Positions 1 to 11,347 of a DNA stretch of 64,000 bases are shown here, piece after piece. The notes below the pieces were generated by a model that saw only the letters and a list, made by a program, of their open reading frames with translations, was not told where the DNA came from and made no database searches. The translations under genes and the position numbers were made by a program. Source of the DNA: Pseudoscleropodium purum (lineage: Eukaryota > Streptophyta > Bryopsida > Hypnales > Brachytheciaceae); assembly GCA_963969395.1 (NCBI GenBank), contig OZ017803.1:17484001-17548000 (forward strand), in the 5' to 3' direction. The number at the start of each line of letters is the position of its first letter. Positions within the stretch are counted from its first letter, which is position 1.

Positions 1-1
1 G

Positions 2-3000
2 CCAGCCATAGTAGGGACCGTGCGGCTGGCAGATATTGTCAAGTCATTAGGTCCTATCCTATCCTCTGAAGCCTCTCCATGTTTTGATATTCCACTTAAA
101 ATAGATTTTTATCCGCATATCATAAAGGTCAAAGCCCTGCTAGATTCCGGAGCCTCTGTCTGTTTTATTGATAAAGACTTTATAGAACAACATAACCTTC
201 CCGTAATTCCTAAAAAATATCCTGTTGCAATAGAAGTTATCGATGGTAGATCCTTGATCTCGGGAGATGTCACACACGAGACTAAACCCTTAGACATCAG
301 CCTAGAAGGACATTAAAGCACCGTTGTTTTCAACGTCATCAGTTCCCCTTCTAATCCTCTCATTTTAGGCCTTTCTTGGCTAGATAGAAATAATCCTGAT
401 ATAGATTGGAATAAGCGAAAGCTAACATTCCAAACTACACCTAGATATCCTGTAGTTGCCCCAAAACTTCATTCACATCAAGTACAAGGGACCAAGGCTA
501 AAACACCATTGATGGTTGGAGCCCGAGCTTTTATGAGAGCTGCAAAAAAGGGGAATATGTTTGTAGTGTATAAAATTCCGACGCCTCAACCCTTTCAAGG
601 ATCAACCGAGTTACCAGCACAATATGAGCAATATCGGGACGTATTTGAAAAGAAGAACGCCGATACGCTTCCTCAACATCGACCGTACGATTGCAGCATC
701 GAACTACAAGAAGGTGCGCAACCGCCATTTGGCCCAATCTATGGTCTCTCCCAAAACGAACTTGTTGCGTTGCGAGATTACTTAGATGAAAATCTTGCAA
801 AGAATTTTATTCAGCACTCCAAATCACCAGCAGGAGCTCCTATCTTATTTGTGAAGAAAAAAGATGGGTCCCTTCGAATGTGTGTGGATTATCGTGGACT
901 GAACAAAGTCACGATCAAGAATTGGTATCCATTACCACTCATCTCCGGACTTCTCGATCAGCTTGGCCAGGCAAAAATCTATACCAAGATTGATCTTCGC
1001 GGAGCGTACAACTTAGTACGCATCAAGGAAGGTGATGAATGGAAGACTGCGTTCCGAACAAGGTATAGACATTTTGAATACAATGTCATGCCATTCGGTC
1101 TTATCAATGCACCTGCTATCTTTCAACATTTGATGAACGATATCTTCCGTGAATTCTTGAACGATTTTGTGGTTTGCTACCTTGATGATATTCTCATCTA
1201 CTCGAAGAACGAAGAGGACCACAAAAAACACGTTCAATTAGTGTTGGAAAAGCTGCGCAACGTTGGACTATACGCCAAGCTCGAAAAGTGCGTTTTCCAC
1301 CAATCCCAAGTCGAGTTCTTGGACTATATTGTTTCTGGAGAGGGTCTGTCCATGGACCCAAAGAAGATCCAGACGGTGACCGAGTGGAAAAGACCGGCAA
1401 CCATTCGAGACGTTCAATGTTTCCTAGGATTCGCAAACTTCTATCGAATCTTCATCCAGAACTATTCCAAGATTGCTGCTCCGTTGACTCGATTGACTTG
1501 CAAAGACAAGCTTGAGTGGAGTACGGAAGCAGGCCAAGCATTTGAAACTCTGAAGAAAGCATTTACAACAGTGCCTATCTTGACACATCCTGATTTTCAA
1601 AAGTCGTTCTTCCTAGAAACGGATGCTTTTGATTTTGCCCTTGGAGCGGTCCTCTCGCAATCTAGCAAAGACGGACGCCTCCATCCTATCGCATTCCATT
1701 CATGAAAGTTCACTGCCGCGGAGATCAATTACGAAATCCACGACAAGGAACTCTTAGCTATTGTTGATTCATTCCAAGAGTGGCGACATTTCTTCGAAGG
1801 AGCTCAACATCTGGTTACAGTCTATACCGACCACAAGAACCTCAAGTATTTCATGTCTACTAAGGTGTTGAATCGACGACAAGCCCGTTGGAATATATTG
1901 CTTTTGCGCTTCAACTTTGTCATCACCTACCGCCCCGGTTCCCAGCAAATTCGGTCTGACGCTCTTTCTCAATGAGCGTATCTTGCACCCAAAGAGGGAG
2001 ACGCAGCTTACGATCAGCAACGGTCTACTCTAATCAAGCCCGAACAACTCCAGCTCAAGGCTATGCGCGCCACAACTTCGGTAGATACATCGTTTCTCCA
2101 AGAAATCCGAGTGAGTTTGCAATCTGATCCTTTGGCCTTGAAACTCAAGAACAATGTTGGTAATTCCAACCTTGGAGAAATCCCAAGAATGGACTCTCAA
2201 ATTCCTGATTCAGAGGTTGTAGATTTGGAATCTCCGAACCAACCTACGTCCAGTCCGCAGATCCGTAGATTATATGGAGGTGAGACACTCCGAGATGATT
2301 ATGATCCAAGATTCCAGTTCCAAGATGGGCTGCTATATTATCAAGGATTGTTTTATGTCCCTGAAGGCCCATGTCGGCTCCGAGTGCTCCAATCCCGACA
2401 CGATTTTTCATCGGCGAGACATTTTGGTTATAACAAGACCATGGAGCTCGTATCTCGGGATTTCTGGTGGCCCCAAATGTGGAAGGTCGTTAAAGAATAC
2501 ATCACGACATGTGACACTTGTTCAAGGTCCAAGATTCCTCGTCATCGGCCATACGGACTACTTCAACCATTGCCAATTCCTGAGAAGCCATGGACATCCA
2601 TATCCATGGACTTCATAGTGGATCTTCCGCCGTCCAAGACCTTTGATTCTATTTTTGTTGTTGTCGACCGGCTCACCAAGATGGCGCACTTTATTCCGTG
2701 TCACAAGACAGTTACCGACGAAGAAACAACAAAACTCTTTGTAGACAATGTCTACAGAATCCATGGCTTACCCACCAATATTATCTCTAATCGTGAGACG
2801 CAATTTACATCCAAGTTTTGGTAATCCTTGTTCAAAATCCTAAGGGTGGAGATCAAATTGTCTTCAGCATACCATCCTCAGACCGACAAATAAACCGAGC
2901 ACATCAACCAAGTGTTGGAGTAGTATTTGCGCTGCACCATCAATTACCATCAAGATAATTGGGCGGACTTATTGCCATTGGCAGAGTTTGCATACAACAA

Positions 3001-3658
3001 TACATTGCAAGGGTCTACTCGACAGACGCCTTTCTTTGCAAATTACGGCCATCATCCAAAGTTTGATCAATTCAATCTCAACATCTCAGAGAATCCAGCT
3101 GCTACAGACCTTGCTACCCGACTATCTGATATCCAGAAGCAAATGAAAGAAAAACTTCTTGAAGTCCAGGAGCATCAGAAAACCAATGCAGATAAGTCTC
3201 GCAAGCAACATCCTTTGATTTCTATTGGAGACAAGGTTTGGCTGCTCCGTCGAAATTTAAAGACTCGACGGCCATCTAACAAACTTGACTACCGCCGCCT
3301 AGGGCCGTTTTCAGTCGCCAAACAAATCAACAAGGTGGCTTATCGATTAGAGCTACCTCCTTCTATGAAGATTCATTCTGTATTTCACGTCTCTCTCCTC
3401 GAGCCCTACAAAGAATCAACACTGCCAGGAAGGATTCAAGAATCTCCGCCTCCAATTGAAATCGAAGGTGAAGAGGAATTTGAAGTTTCAGAGATTCTTG
3501 ACTCCCGCATCCATCGACGATGACTTGAATATCTTGTGCATTGGCAAGGCTACGAGGTCAGCGAAAGAACATGGGAGCCTGCCTCTAATCTCAACAACGC
3601 CCCTGAAATGATTCAAGAATTTCATCGGCAGTATCCACAAAAACCAAGAAGCGTTTGA
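2..3658 (+). pseudogene. Ty3/gypsy chromovirus pol polyprotein, broken, 5' end outside window
   Basis: Retrotransposon polyprotein read in one frame from the window edge to a final TGA at 3656-3658, with no frameshift seen. Domains in order: aspartic protease (DSGA, Asp codon at 143), reverse transcriptase about 700-1300 (YLDD, codons 1178-1189), RNase H about 1590-1975 (ETDAF...GAVLSQ), integrase with an H..H..C..C zinc region about 2390-2530 and a DDE core about 2580-2830, GPF/Y-type C-terminus about 3220-3420, and a chromodomain about 3524-3655 (HWQGYE, ERTWEP). Seven in-frame stops break it, at 314, 1703, 1973, 2822, 2891, 2921 and 3521. Each is one C-to-T step from a Gln or Arg codon that fits the family. 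The second integrase catalytic Asp is Asn (codon 2789). The chromodomain marks it as a chromovirus. Gag and the 5' LTR lie outside. It cannot make active enzymes as it stands. Confidence 0.93.
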
Positions 3659-4099
3659 ATTTAATGCGTCTGGACCAACACCAACACCAAGTTCTGCAAG
3701 ATTTTTCTTGGTGCTGGTGCAAATGCAGAGACTTTAAACTAAAACAGTGGTGGTATCGACGAGGTAACAATATACTAGCTTAGTTTTGAGGGGACAAGCC
3801 TTCGAACTCACGTCAGCCGAAAAAATCGATAACATCGTAATCACCACCTCGCCGATGTCTCATGTTGTCATTTACACGGCCTTATACTTCAGTTTAGCAG
3901 CGCTACTATTTCTTACCGCCGTCGGACTCGCCGTCATTCGCCGCCTTTTTGCCGCCAACATTTCGTCTAATGGTATTCTGTACACCGAACATTCTTTTCT
4001 TTTGTCGCAGTCACGTGAAGTCCCACGTGAACATTCTCTTTTCTATTCATGCTATTGGCCCACAGGTGAACTCGTGGAACTCGTTCCTTAAAAGGGGGG
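3659..4099 (+). mobile_element. Chromovirus 3' untranslated region and polypurine tract
   Basis: Stretch between the pol stop and the 3' LTR. It ends in a purine-rich tract AAAAGGGGGG at 4090-4099, directly before the TG that starts the LTR, the expected primer site for plus-strand DNA synthesis. An open frame at 3786-4091 would encode 101 residues with one hydrophobic segment (about residues 28-50). No family is recognised and it may be chance. Confidence 0.75.
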
Positions 4100-4270
4100 T
4101 GATGTCACGGACGTGCCATACCGGGCCTTATCCAGTAGTTTCGTCCCTAATAGAGTCTCCACCGCCTTTGCAACAAGGATGCCTCTTAAGAACCTTCTCA
4201 AAAGCGGTGGCCTAGTGTACAAGTTGTTTCCAATGATTCTAGTAGATTTTAATAGTCTTCATTAGTTTCT

Positions 4271-4505
4271 ATTTGTTTCCGGAAGCTTCTATAAGCTTCC
4301 GGAAGGTACTACTTAGTTCTACTAGTTTTCGGAAGCTTCCACAAGCTTCCGGAAGGTTCCATTTGGTTCCACTAGTTTCCGGAAGCTTCTATAAGCTTCC
4401 AGAAGGTTCCACTAGATCCTCCTAGTTTCCGGAAGCTTCCACAAGCTTCCGGAAAGACCTACAGATATTTCCAAAGGTTTCCAAGGCTTTATTCCGGAAG
4501 GTTCC
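4271..4505 (+). repeat. Tandem palindromic repeat array with heat-shock-element pattern
   Basis: Four imperfect copies, spaced about 50-60 bp apart, of a core CCGGAAGCTT-nnnn-AAGCTTCCGG. Copies start near 4276, 4325, 4375 and 4425, and a fifth partial unit sits at 4491-4505. The arms read as alternating TTCnnGAAnnTTC, for example 4277-4289 and 4492-4504, which is the three-unit heat-shock element consensus. Several right arms continue as TTCCGGAAGGTTC. The last unit ends 10 bases before the TATA box. Confidence 0.85.
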
Positions 4506-4514
4506 TTAGTCTAG

Positions 4515-4522
4515 TATAAATA
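4515..4522 (+). promoter_or_regulatory. TATA box of the LTR promoter
   Basis: TATAAATA in CTAGTATAAATAGAGAG, followed by a CT-rich stretch (CCCTCTCTCTTCAACACC, 4542-4559) that would hold the transcription start. It lies just 3' of the HSE-like array, as expected for an LTR U3/R border. Confidence 0.75.
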
Positions 4523-4879
4523 GAGAGTCGAGGGCCATTGTCCCTCTCTCTTCAACACCAATTGTACCCAGTCATTCTTTGACTTCATGTTATCAATACA
4601 TCTTCTAGTTTTCTCATCTTGAAGCACGTTCTGAGTCATGTGTGAAGAATCCCCTCACTTCTAGCTTGTTCTTGTCTCTGTTTGAGGTATCCCCTCAAAT
4701 CTGATCTTGGTTCCGTCTAAGAGTTGCCGTCCGCAACACATTCCCCTCTTACACCTCTCATGCTTTACAACCTCTGGACGTTACATATTTAAAGCCTTTT
4801 AAACTTTCTTCTAGGGCTTATAGAAATTAATGGTCATTAAATCAAAAAGGTTAGATGCCTAGTAAGGAAGATTTGGCCT

Positions 4880-5142
4880 AGTGGGTCTCCCATGGTTTCA
4901 AAAGAACATTGTTTGCTGCTAACATAACCAAAGTATTTAAAGTGACTGGTATTTTTCCTATCAACCCAAATGCTATGTCATCTAAAATAGGACCCAATGA
5001 ATTGTATAAGAGACAAGCTCAACGAATGCAAGTAGAAAATGAAGGAAACTCAAGTTCAATGCAAGAGAAGTTCCAATTAGAACAACGGAAAATACAAGCA
5101 ATTTTAAACAAGGTTCCCCTTGACCTTCCCAGTCGCACTTAG
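4880..5142 (+). pseudogene. C-terminal remnant of a DDE (pogo/jerky-like) transposase
   Basis: The readable stretch contains KVFKVTGIFPINPNAM, which matches the typical tail of DDE-1 superfamily transposases (an 'F..TGI.P.NP..' motif after the catalytic core). It is followed by a Gln/Glu-rich segment ending at a TAG at 5140. No catalytic residues or inverted repeats were found. It lies about 100 bases beyond the LTR end. I call it a decayed fragment. Confidence 0.55.
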
Positions 5143-6440
5143 TACTATGTCAATGTTGAAGTTTCTAATGAGCTTATACATGAAGATGCCTATGGAAATG
5201 CCATTGAGAATGACAATGATAGTACAGGTGCTGAAATAGAGGACACAATTGCATTAGACTAAGTGTAGCAACAATCTGCAACAAGTGGAAGTAGGCAAGG
5301 ATATAGATGAATGGTATTTAAGGAAGGTAAAAAAACAGTTGTTTCAGTCACTTTTTATAGCTACTACACGTAGAATTGCTAGAAATATCAAAAGTAGTAG
5401 GTAAACCACAAATAGATTACCACAAATATATTTTATTGACTGTATAGGAGCATGTGAGGGAACTTGAGGACGTAGCTGCAAAGCGAAAACATGTTGCAAG
5501 CAAATGGAAGAAGAAAAAGTTAGAGAAAAAAGCTAGAAAAGATCTCGGGGCATAGCAAAAGAAAGACATGTTGAAAGTAAAACAAACAAGGGCTGAAGTT
5601 GCTCAAAATAAGAGGAAATATAAGGAATTGTGGAGCATGAAGAATGTCAATGCATTAGGGGATAAGCTTCACGTTGCAATAAAAGAAAATGCTCCAATGA
5701 TAAGCTATTGAGCTCCCTACTGCGGTTTTTTGCCTCCTATATGCAAAGAAAATGAAAGACTAGCCATAGAACGTTGCAAGGTGAAGAGAAGGGGAGAGGA
5801 CATGAGTAGCATACCTCCATTGCATGAAGTTTGGCCATAGCTACTAAACGCCCATTTTGCTCAACAACACATGCTACATGTACGCAATTCTTTGCCCAAT
5901 TTCATGGAACTATCTCCCATTGTTCATTATCAAAACACTCACTCTACAATCACACCATCTGCTACAATAGAAATAATGGAAATGAATAACTAGAAGCCAT
6001 CAATCACGTTCGTGAGGAAGATGTTGTCACAAAACTACAAGCAATAAGGGACAGGAAAAAAAGGATACCTTACCAATGTTTGGTCTTCATGGCTACATCT
6101 CTAAAGGATAGCTTCAAAGTGCACTTGCATAATAGTCAAAGGAGTTCATATGGTTAGAGGTTTAGTCATTAGTTTATTATAAGCATAAGAAACATTAATA
6201 AATAAAAAGTTGTTTAGAATATTACCTGTACAAACAAAAGCTATAGAAGGAAACGTGGCACAATAATACAGAGTTCTAATGTAATCATTAGTTACAATGT
6301 GATCCTCATAGCTGGGCTTTAGAAGCGGTTGCCCACTACAATCAAATCATAAGTCAAACAATCAAACCACGCAAACAAACTTGCATCAAAGCATTACAAA
6401 ACAAAAAACCAAGGATGTGGTAGAAAACTCGCACATGGAA
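5143..6440. other. No intact gene; possible decayed transposon sequence
   Basis: Lys/Glu-rich short frames around 5450-5700 (AAGCGAAAACATGTTGCAAG and following) could continue the transposase remnant as a coiled-coil-like tail, but stops interrupt every frame. Nothing else is recognised here. Confidence 0.4.
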
Positions 6441-6588
6441 GCATCGATGAACTAACAATAGGCAGGCATGTCAACAAGAAAGGAAAGTGTTACTATTCAT
6501 GAACTTAGTAGCAAACTTGGAGCATCGACAACCATGAGAGTTGGCACATCAACAAACCGGACGTTGAAGTACCACCGATCATGAGGGA

Positions 6589-6914
6589 CAGGGTTGACAG
6601 GACGTCTGGGACGTCCGGACACGGACGCTGTGTCCGCAGCGTCCGCTGACATTCGCGGATGCCGTCCGCCCCGGTACGGCCGTCCGATCGACACGCGGAC
6701 TGATCTGGTCTGCATGATCTAGGCGTCCACCTCAGGCCGTCCGCCCCGTCCGCCCCGATACAACCGTCCGATCGACATGCGGACTGATCTGGTCCGCATG
6801 ATCTGGGCGTCCGCCCCGTCCGTTCGCCTTCTGACAGCGGGAGGGACGCTGCATCCGCTGGCGTCCGGGTTACGGACGCCTTTTTTGGGCGGATGTAGAG
6901 ATTCGTCAACCCTG
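6589..6914. mobile_element. GC-rich hAT-like MITE, copy 1
   Basis: Terminal inverted repeats CAGGGTTGAC...GTCAACCCTG (with a one-base difference in the longer arm), flanked by a perfect 8-bp direct repeat ATGAGGGA at 6581-6588 and 6915-6922. An 8-bp duplication and CAGGG/CCCTG ends are typical of hAT transposons. The interior is GC-rich and packed with CGTCCG/CGGACG words. An 85-bp internal tandem duplication (6664-6748 and 6749-6833) makes it longer than the copy at 48416. It encodes no transposase. Confidence 0.88.
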
Positions 6915-7006
6915 ATGAGGGAGCGTATCGACGAGCAAGAAGTTACAATATCAACAATCATGACGGAGCGTGTCGATGAGCAAGAGGTTGCAATACTACC
7001 AATATA

Positions 7007-7259
7007 GGGAATTTTATTAAAATGGCAGTATTCTAGTAAAATGGCAAGAAACTATTTTGGCAGAAGGTTGAAAATCTCAACAAAAATGGAATTGTTTTTG
7101 GAAAAAAAGGTGGCGGGATTGTGAATTTTGTTGGTTTTGTGAGTGGTTTTGCACGCCTACGCCTTCCATGTATACATACAACACTGTTTTGTGGCCCTGT
7201 GCGATAGAAAGCACTATACAAATGGCATTTGGAATACTGCCATTTTAATGAAATTGCCC
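7007..7259. mobile_element. MITE with about 27-bp inverted repeats
   Basis: Left end 7007-7033 and right end 7232-7259 are near-perfect inverted repeats sharing ATTAAAATGGCAGTATTC. The outer bases are GGGAATTTT on the left and AAATTGCCC on the right. Flanks ACCAATATA and ATCAATCAA match at 6 of 9 positions, so a 9-bp target duplication (Mutator-like) is possible but unproven. There is no coding capacity. Confidence 0.75.
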
Positions 7260-7400
7260 ATCAATCAAGTTGGAGCCTATCAATGAGCAAGAAGCTGGAG
7301 TATCGACAAACTAGATGCTATAGTATCACCAATGAAGACAGAGTTTATTGACAAGCAAGAGGTGCGCTGGAATATTAATGACCAAGAAGGCATTTTGGTA

Positions 7401-10400
7401 GGTCCAACAATGGCTCCATGGACCAATAAAGACACTCATCGCATTGGTCGACAAGGCTACGGATTGGGTGCATTGACTACCAGAAGATGGTTGATATTTG
7501 GCAACCGATTTTGAAGAGGGTAGAAGCTTTGAAAATTTTGCTTGACATCCAGTTTGGCGCCATCATTTCATATTGGTTAGTTCTCAAACTTCAATAACAT
7601 TCAGCTGGTTTGGCACAGAGAAGTTCAAGACAGACTATTGAATGGCTCTTCTGGTCGTCACGGTCAAGTGTGCCAATTGATCGCTTCATTTTGAATTTTG
7701 GAAGGAGCAATTTGTTTTTTCATTGTTCCATTTTAGCCTTCAATGTGGACACTTCTACACTACAAAGAGGATGCATATGACTACCTTTGACACTCCACTA
7801 CATTTATATTTTGAAAATTACATTGAAGGCAAAATTGGACACTTAAGAGTTGTAAGCTTTTGTAAGGCGTAGGCTTTCAATGCATATGTGCAAATTAAGG
7901 AGTTGAGGTGAACACATTTTGAACTTTCATGCGCTTTCTAAGCATCATTTTAATCAAAATCAAGAACGATTTGCTCTTTTAAGCACAACTCTTCATTCAT
8001 CACTTATGAAGCCTATGAGCTTTATTTGTGACCTATATAGTTTGCACTTCTAAAATTCGCTGACAATTCATTTAGACTCTGAAATTAATGCTAAATTCAA
8101 GAGAGCATTGTTTGGCATTCCTCTTCTAATAGAAAATAAGAGGAAAAAAATTTGAGCAACAATTCAAGTCCAACACAGGGCTGATTTTGCTTAAATGGTC
8201 AATTTCTAAGCCTTCTACTTTATAGCAATTTACATTTTACTTGAAGTGCATGCACCAAGACAAGATGAATGGGTTCTTCCATCTTGTTCTAGGACTGGCA
8301 ATGAATGTTCTACATAGTCAAACTTGCTTGATGGTTATTGAGAAATAGGTTTAAATTTATTATTAGTTAACTACTTTGTACTCCTGCAAAACTATAATGG
8401 AGTTACTTAAGTTTGTAGTTATTGGTTATCTTTTTCTACTCCCTTTGATATTAATTGTGAGTGGCTAATGGTTGATTTCTATTTTTTAGTTTGAATGTGA
8501 AAAGTAAAAGAATGAGCTTGTACATATTTTGTAGAATTCTATAAGAAGTCCAACAAAAAGTTTCAAATTTTTGATAGTCAAAAGATGCTCTTTTGGATAG
8601 TCAACAACTTGAAATTCATGATGGAAATTTTTTAGAAATTATTCAAGGTGTAGTAAAATCTCACTAAAAATTAGATTAGCTTTATTTATGTTAATAAGAT
8701 GCTTCAACAAATTTTAAAATATTCTAATATTCAAAAGTATCCAAACTAGCAATATTCTATAATTACTAGTTAATTTAAAGATTGCAATTGAGTTGATCAG
8801 CAATTTAGAAGCATAAAAAATCAAAATGGAGTCCAAATTTGGTCTTTCATTAATCCCTAATACCTATTAAAGATCTTAGGCTTATTATTTTTCATAAAAA
8901 AGTCAAACTCCAAAAGTTGGATTTTTAATCCAGTTTGATTTTAAGTTGAGGTTAAATTTTGATGAGTTTGGGGGGATAGAACAAGGAGTGGAGGTTTCTT
9001 CATGTTGCAAATGGCTTTTTAAAGCCAACAACGTAATTTGGAGTCTTTATCTAAAAGTTGGAGTTTGGGTCCAATGTAAGAAGTCAAAAATGGGAAATTA
9101 GAATGAAAATCCTAAATAATAAGATTACTACATAAAAAAACAAGGGGAGGGGAGTCTCCTTGGAAAAAAATATAAAGAAACTCATTTTCCTCTCAAAACA
9201 CTTCTTGTAACCATTTTTTGGCTTGTTAACACATTGGTTCATTTAGTTTAATTTTTTAGCTATTTGGAGGCTATTTGGGGGCCAAAGTTGCAAATGTGTG
9301 TTTTTTGGAGCATTTCTAGCTCCAATTGTTACAATTACTATTAGCTTTGAAGGACTTAGGGGTCTATTCAAAGTTTACTAACTCATTTGGGTTGTGTTTT
9401 TAGACTTGTACTAATTTTGGAATTGTTTATGTAAGTTTGTTGGAGTTCTGTCTTTGTTTCATTTTTGTATACTAATCCTAAAGTGACCCCCCTCCATATC
9501 TTAATGATGTTGCTTAGGGGGGCCTTTAGTATCAAATTTTGTTGAATTTTGTACTAACCAAGTATCTACTAACTTGTAATATGTTTTTGAGTTGAGTTTT
9601 GTACTAAAATGTGGTACTATTATATTACATGATGTTGTACTAACCTTGTTTGAAATCTTCTATAGTCTTTTCATGATTGTTCATTATGGCAAAGTTTTGA
9701 CCCTAAAGGTTTTGAAACTTGTTTAGAAATTAGAAGTTAAGCCAAAATACAGTCAAGTTTTTACCCTAGACGGGTGTTTAAAACAATCACCAACCCAAAA
9801 GTATACTTGTTGGAAAAATATCCAAATTATAGACACAATTTATTAAAACTGTTTAACAATGTTGTGTGAAGTTAGTTAACAAAGAATCCTTTTTTTAAGA
9901 AAATCCTTTGTTTAGAACCCCTAGGTAACCAACTTCTCGGGGCCTAAACCCCTACTTGGGTCATCACCTTCCACAAAAAAACCATGCGACCAGAGCCATC
10001 TAGTTGGGCACCCCACCTAGCAAGGCTTTGCCCAAGCGGGCTCTCTACTGGCTAGGTCAACCAAGGGCCTCCTATGCTAGAATCATCTTGTGGCTAGGGA
10101 CTCCTATGGGCACCAAAGATTCCCAAATTTGATAGGGATACCCTCTCAAGACAAAAAATGCCACAACAAATTGTTATTTTTTATTTTAAAAATAAAAATA
10201 AAACAAAACTTCCACTTAGAAAGTAATTAGGAAGGAAGGAGGGAGATTAGAGATACATAGAAGCTCCATGGAAGCCAAAAACTTGCAAACTAGACACAAT
10301 TTTGCTCAAAACTCTTGAAAACTTAAAGCTCTTAAAATTAGACACACAGAAAAATGAAGAGATATTGAAGAATAGGAGAGTTTAGAGAGAATTTAGATTA

Positions 10401-11347
10401 GAAAATACATTAAGAAGTCTTTGAATACATTAAGAAAAAGGCATTGACAAAGGGAAGAATGCCCAATTTGTCAAAATATTAGCCAAAAATCCTATTGTCC
10501 CCAAATTCAACTGTAAAAAATCAAAATATGATAGAACAGTCTTAAAAATCAAGGGAGGAGTTCAAAAAAAGAGTTAAAAAAAAAATGGAAAACTAGAACA
10601 AAAAAATTTCCTATTGTAAGTAAAAGATCAAAATTCTATAAAAATAAAAGACAAACAACAACAAGCATTTAGTAAGGAAAATTAAAATTTGAAGAGAAGG
10701 ACCATGGCCTAAATGACGAACTTTAAGGAGGCCCTACAATATTGGTACAACGAAGTACATTCCAAAGTAACTATATTCCTAAACTCCCTTTTTTCTTAAT
10801 TAGCAAAGTTTAATTAAGGGTGAAGCCTAAAATCAAGTCAAACTTCTTAGATATAGAGTTAGGTTCAATTTGAGTTTATAATCCTATAGTAGAAGTCTAG
10901 AATTTTTCAAAAATATAAAGTAATTCAGAATTAGAATTCATACAAGAAAGTTGAAGGTGGATGAAGTTTATAGACTAGAATGGATGAAATTTATCAATTT
11001 TTATTCATAAGGAACAAGAATGGAATTTGATAGAGTAGAAATTTATTAGAAGTCAGATGTGAAGTAAAAAATATATTTTCAATTGTAAAATAGGAAAAAA
11101 TCATGGATGAAGTTTGATTAATTGATTAGTAGTCCAAACTTCATCCATCTATATCTAGGAAGGTCCAATAATTTTGAGTTTTATATTTTTAGTAATGGCA
11201 TACTAGGTTCTTTTACTTTATATGGTTAAATTTAGATTAAAACCATTTTTCTGTAGCAACCAAAGTAACTGAAGTAATTTGGCCGTTAGTGTTAGATTTT
11301 GCAATTAGGGTACAAGTTTGTGGTTTATTCAACAAAGTTTAAGACAC
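7401..11347. other. No gene recognised, AT-rich
   Basis: No exon, RNA gene or transposon ORF is supported. A GC-richer patch lies at 9950-10130. Around 9170-9240 a TATAAAG followed by a pyrimidine-rich stretch resembles the middle of an LTR, but no partner was found. Confidence 0.5.

Larger units (their letters stand above)
4100..4785 (+). mobile_element. 3' LTR of the chromovirus
   Basis: Begins TGATGTCACGG immediately after the polypurine tract and ends with CA near 4785, giving about 686 bp. It holds a repeated HSE-like array (4271-4505), a TATA box (4515-4522) and a CT-rich stretch just downstream where transcription could start. The 3' border is inferred from the CA end, because the partner LTR is not in the window. 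It may lie some tens of bases earlier, for example near the CGTCCGCAACACA at 4728-4740. Confidence 0.75.
6500..7400 (+). repeat. Degenerate 45-bp minisatellite, interrupted by two MITEs
   Basis: Units such as GAGCGTATCGACGAGCAAGA (from 6921) and GAGCGTGTCGATGAGCAAGA (from 6966) are exactly 45 bp apart. More degenerate units follow near 7273 and 7339, and weaker ones lie before 6581. The period is a multiple of three, and the units encode a repeated peptide (ERVDEQEV type). The array is split by the elements at 6589-6914 and 7007-7259. Confidence 0.6.

Noticed and set aside
6497..6961. Several frames of 72-134 residues
   Set aside because: They run through the GC-rich MITE and minisatellite and include repeated Arg/Pro/Asp-rich peptide only.
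9120..9245. LTR-like TATA region
   Set aside because: TATAAAG with pyrimidine-rich downstream sequence, but no TG...CA borders, partner LTR or coding domains nearby.
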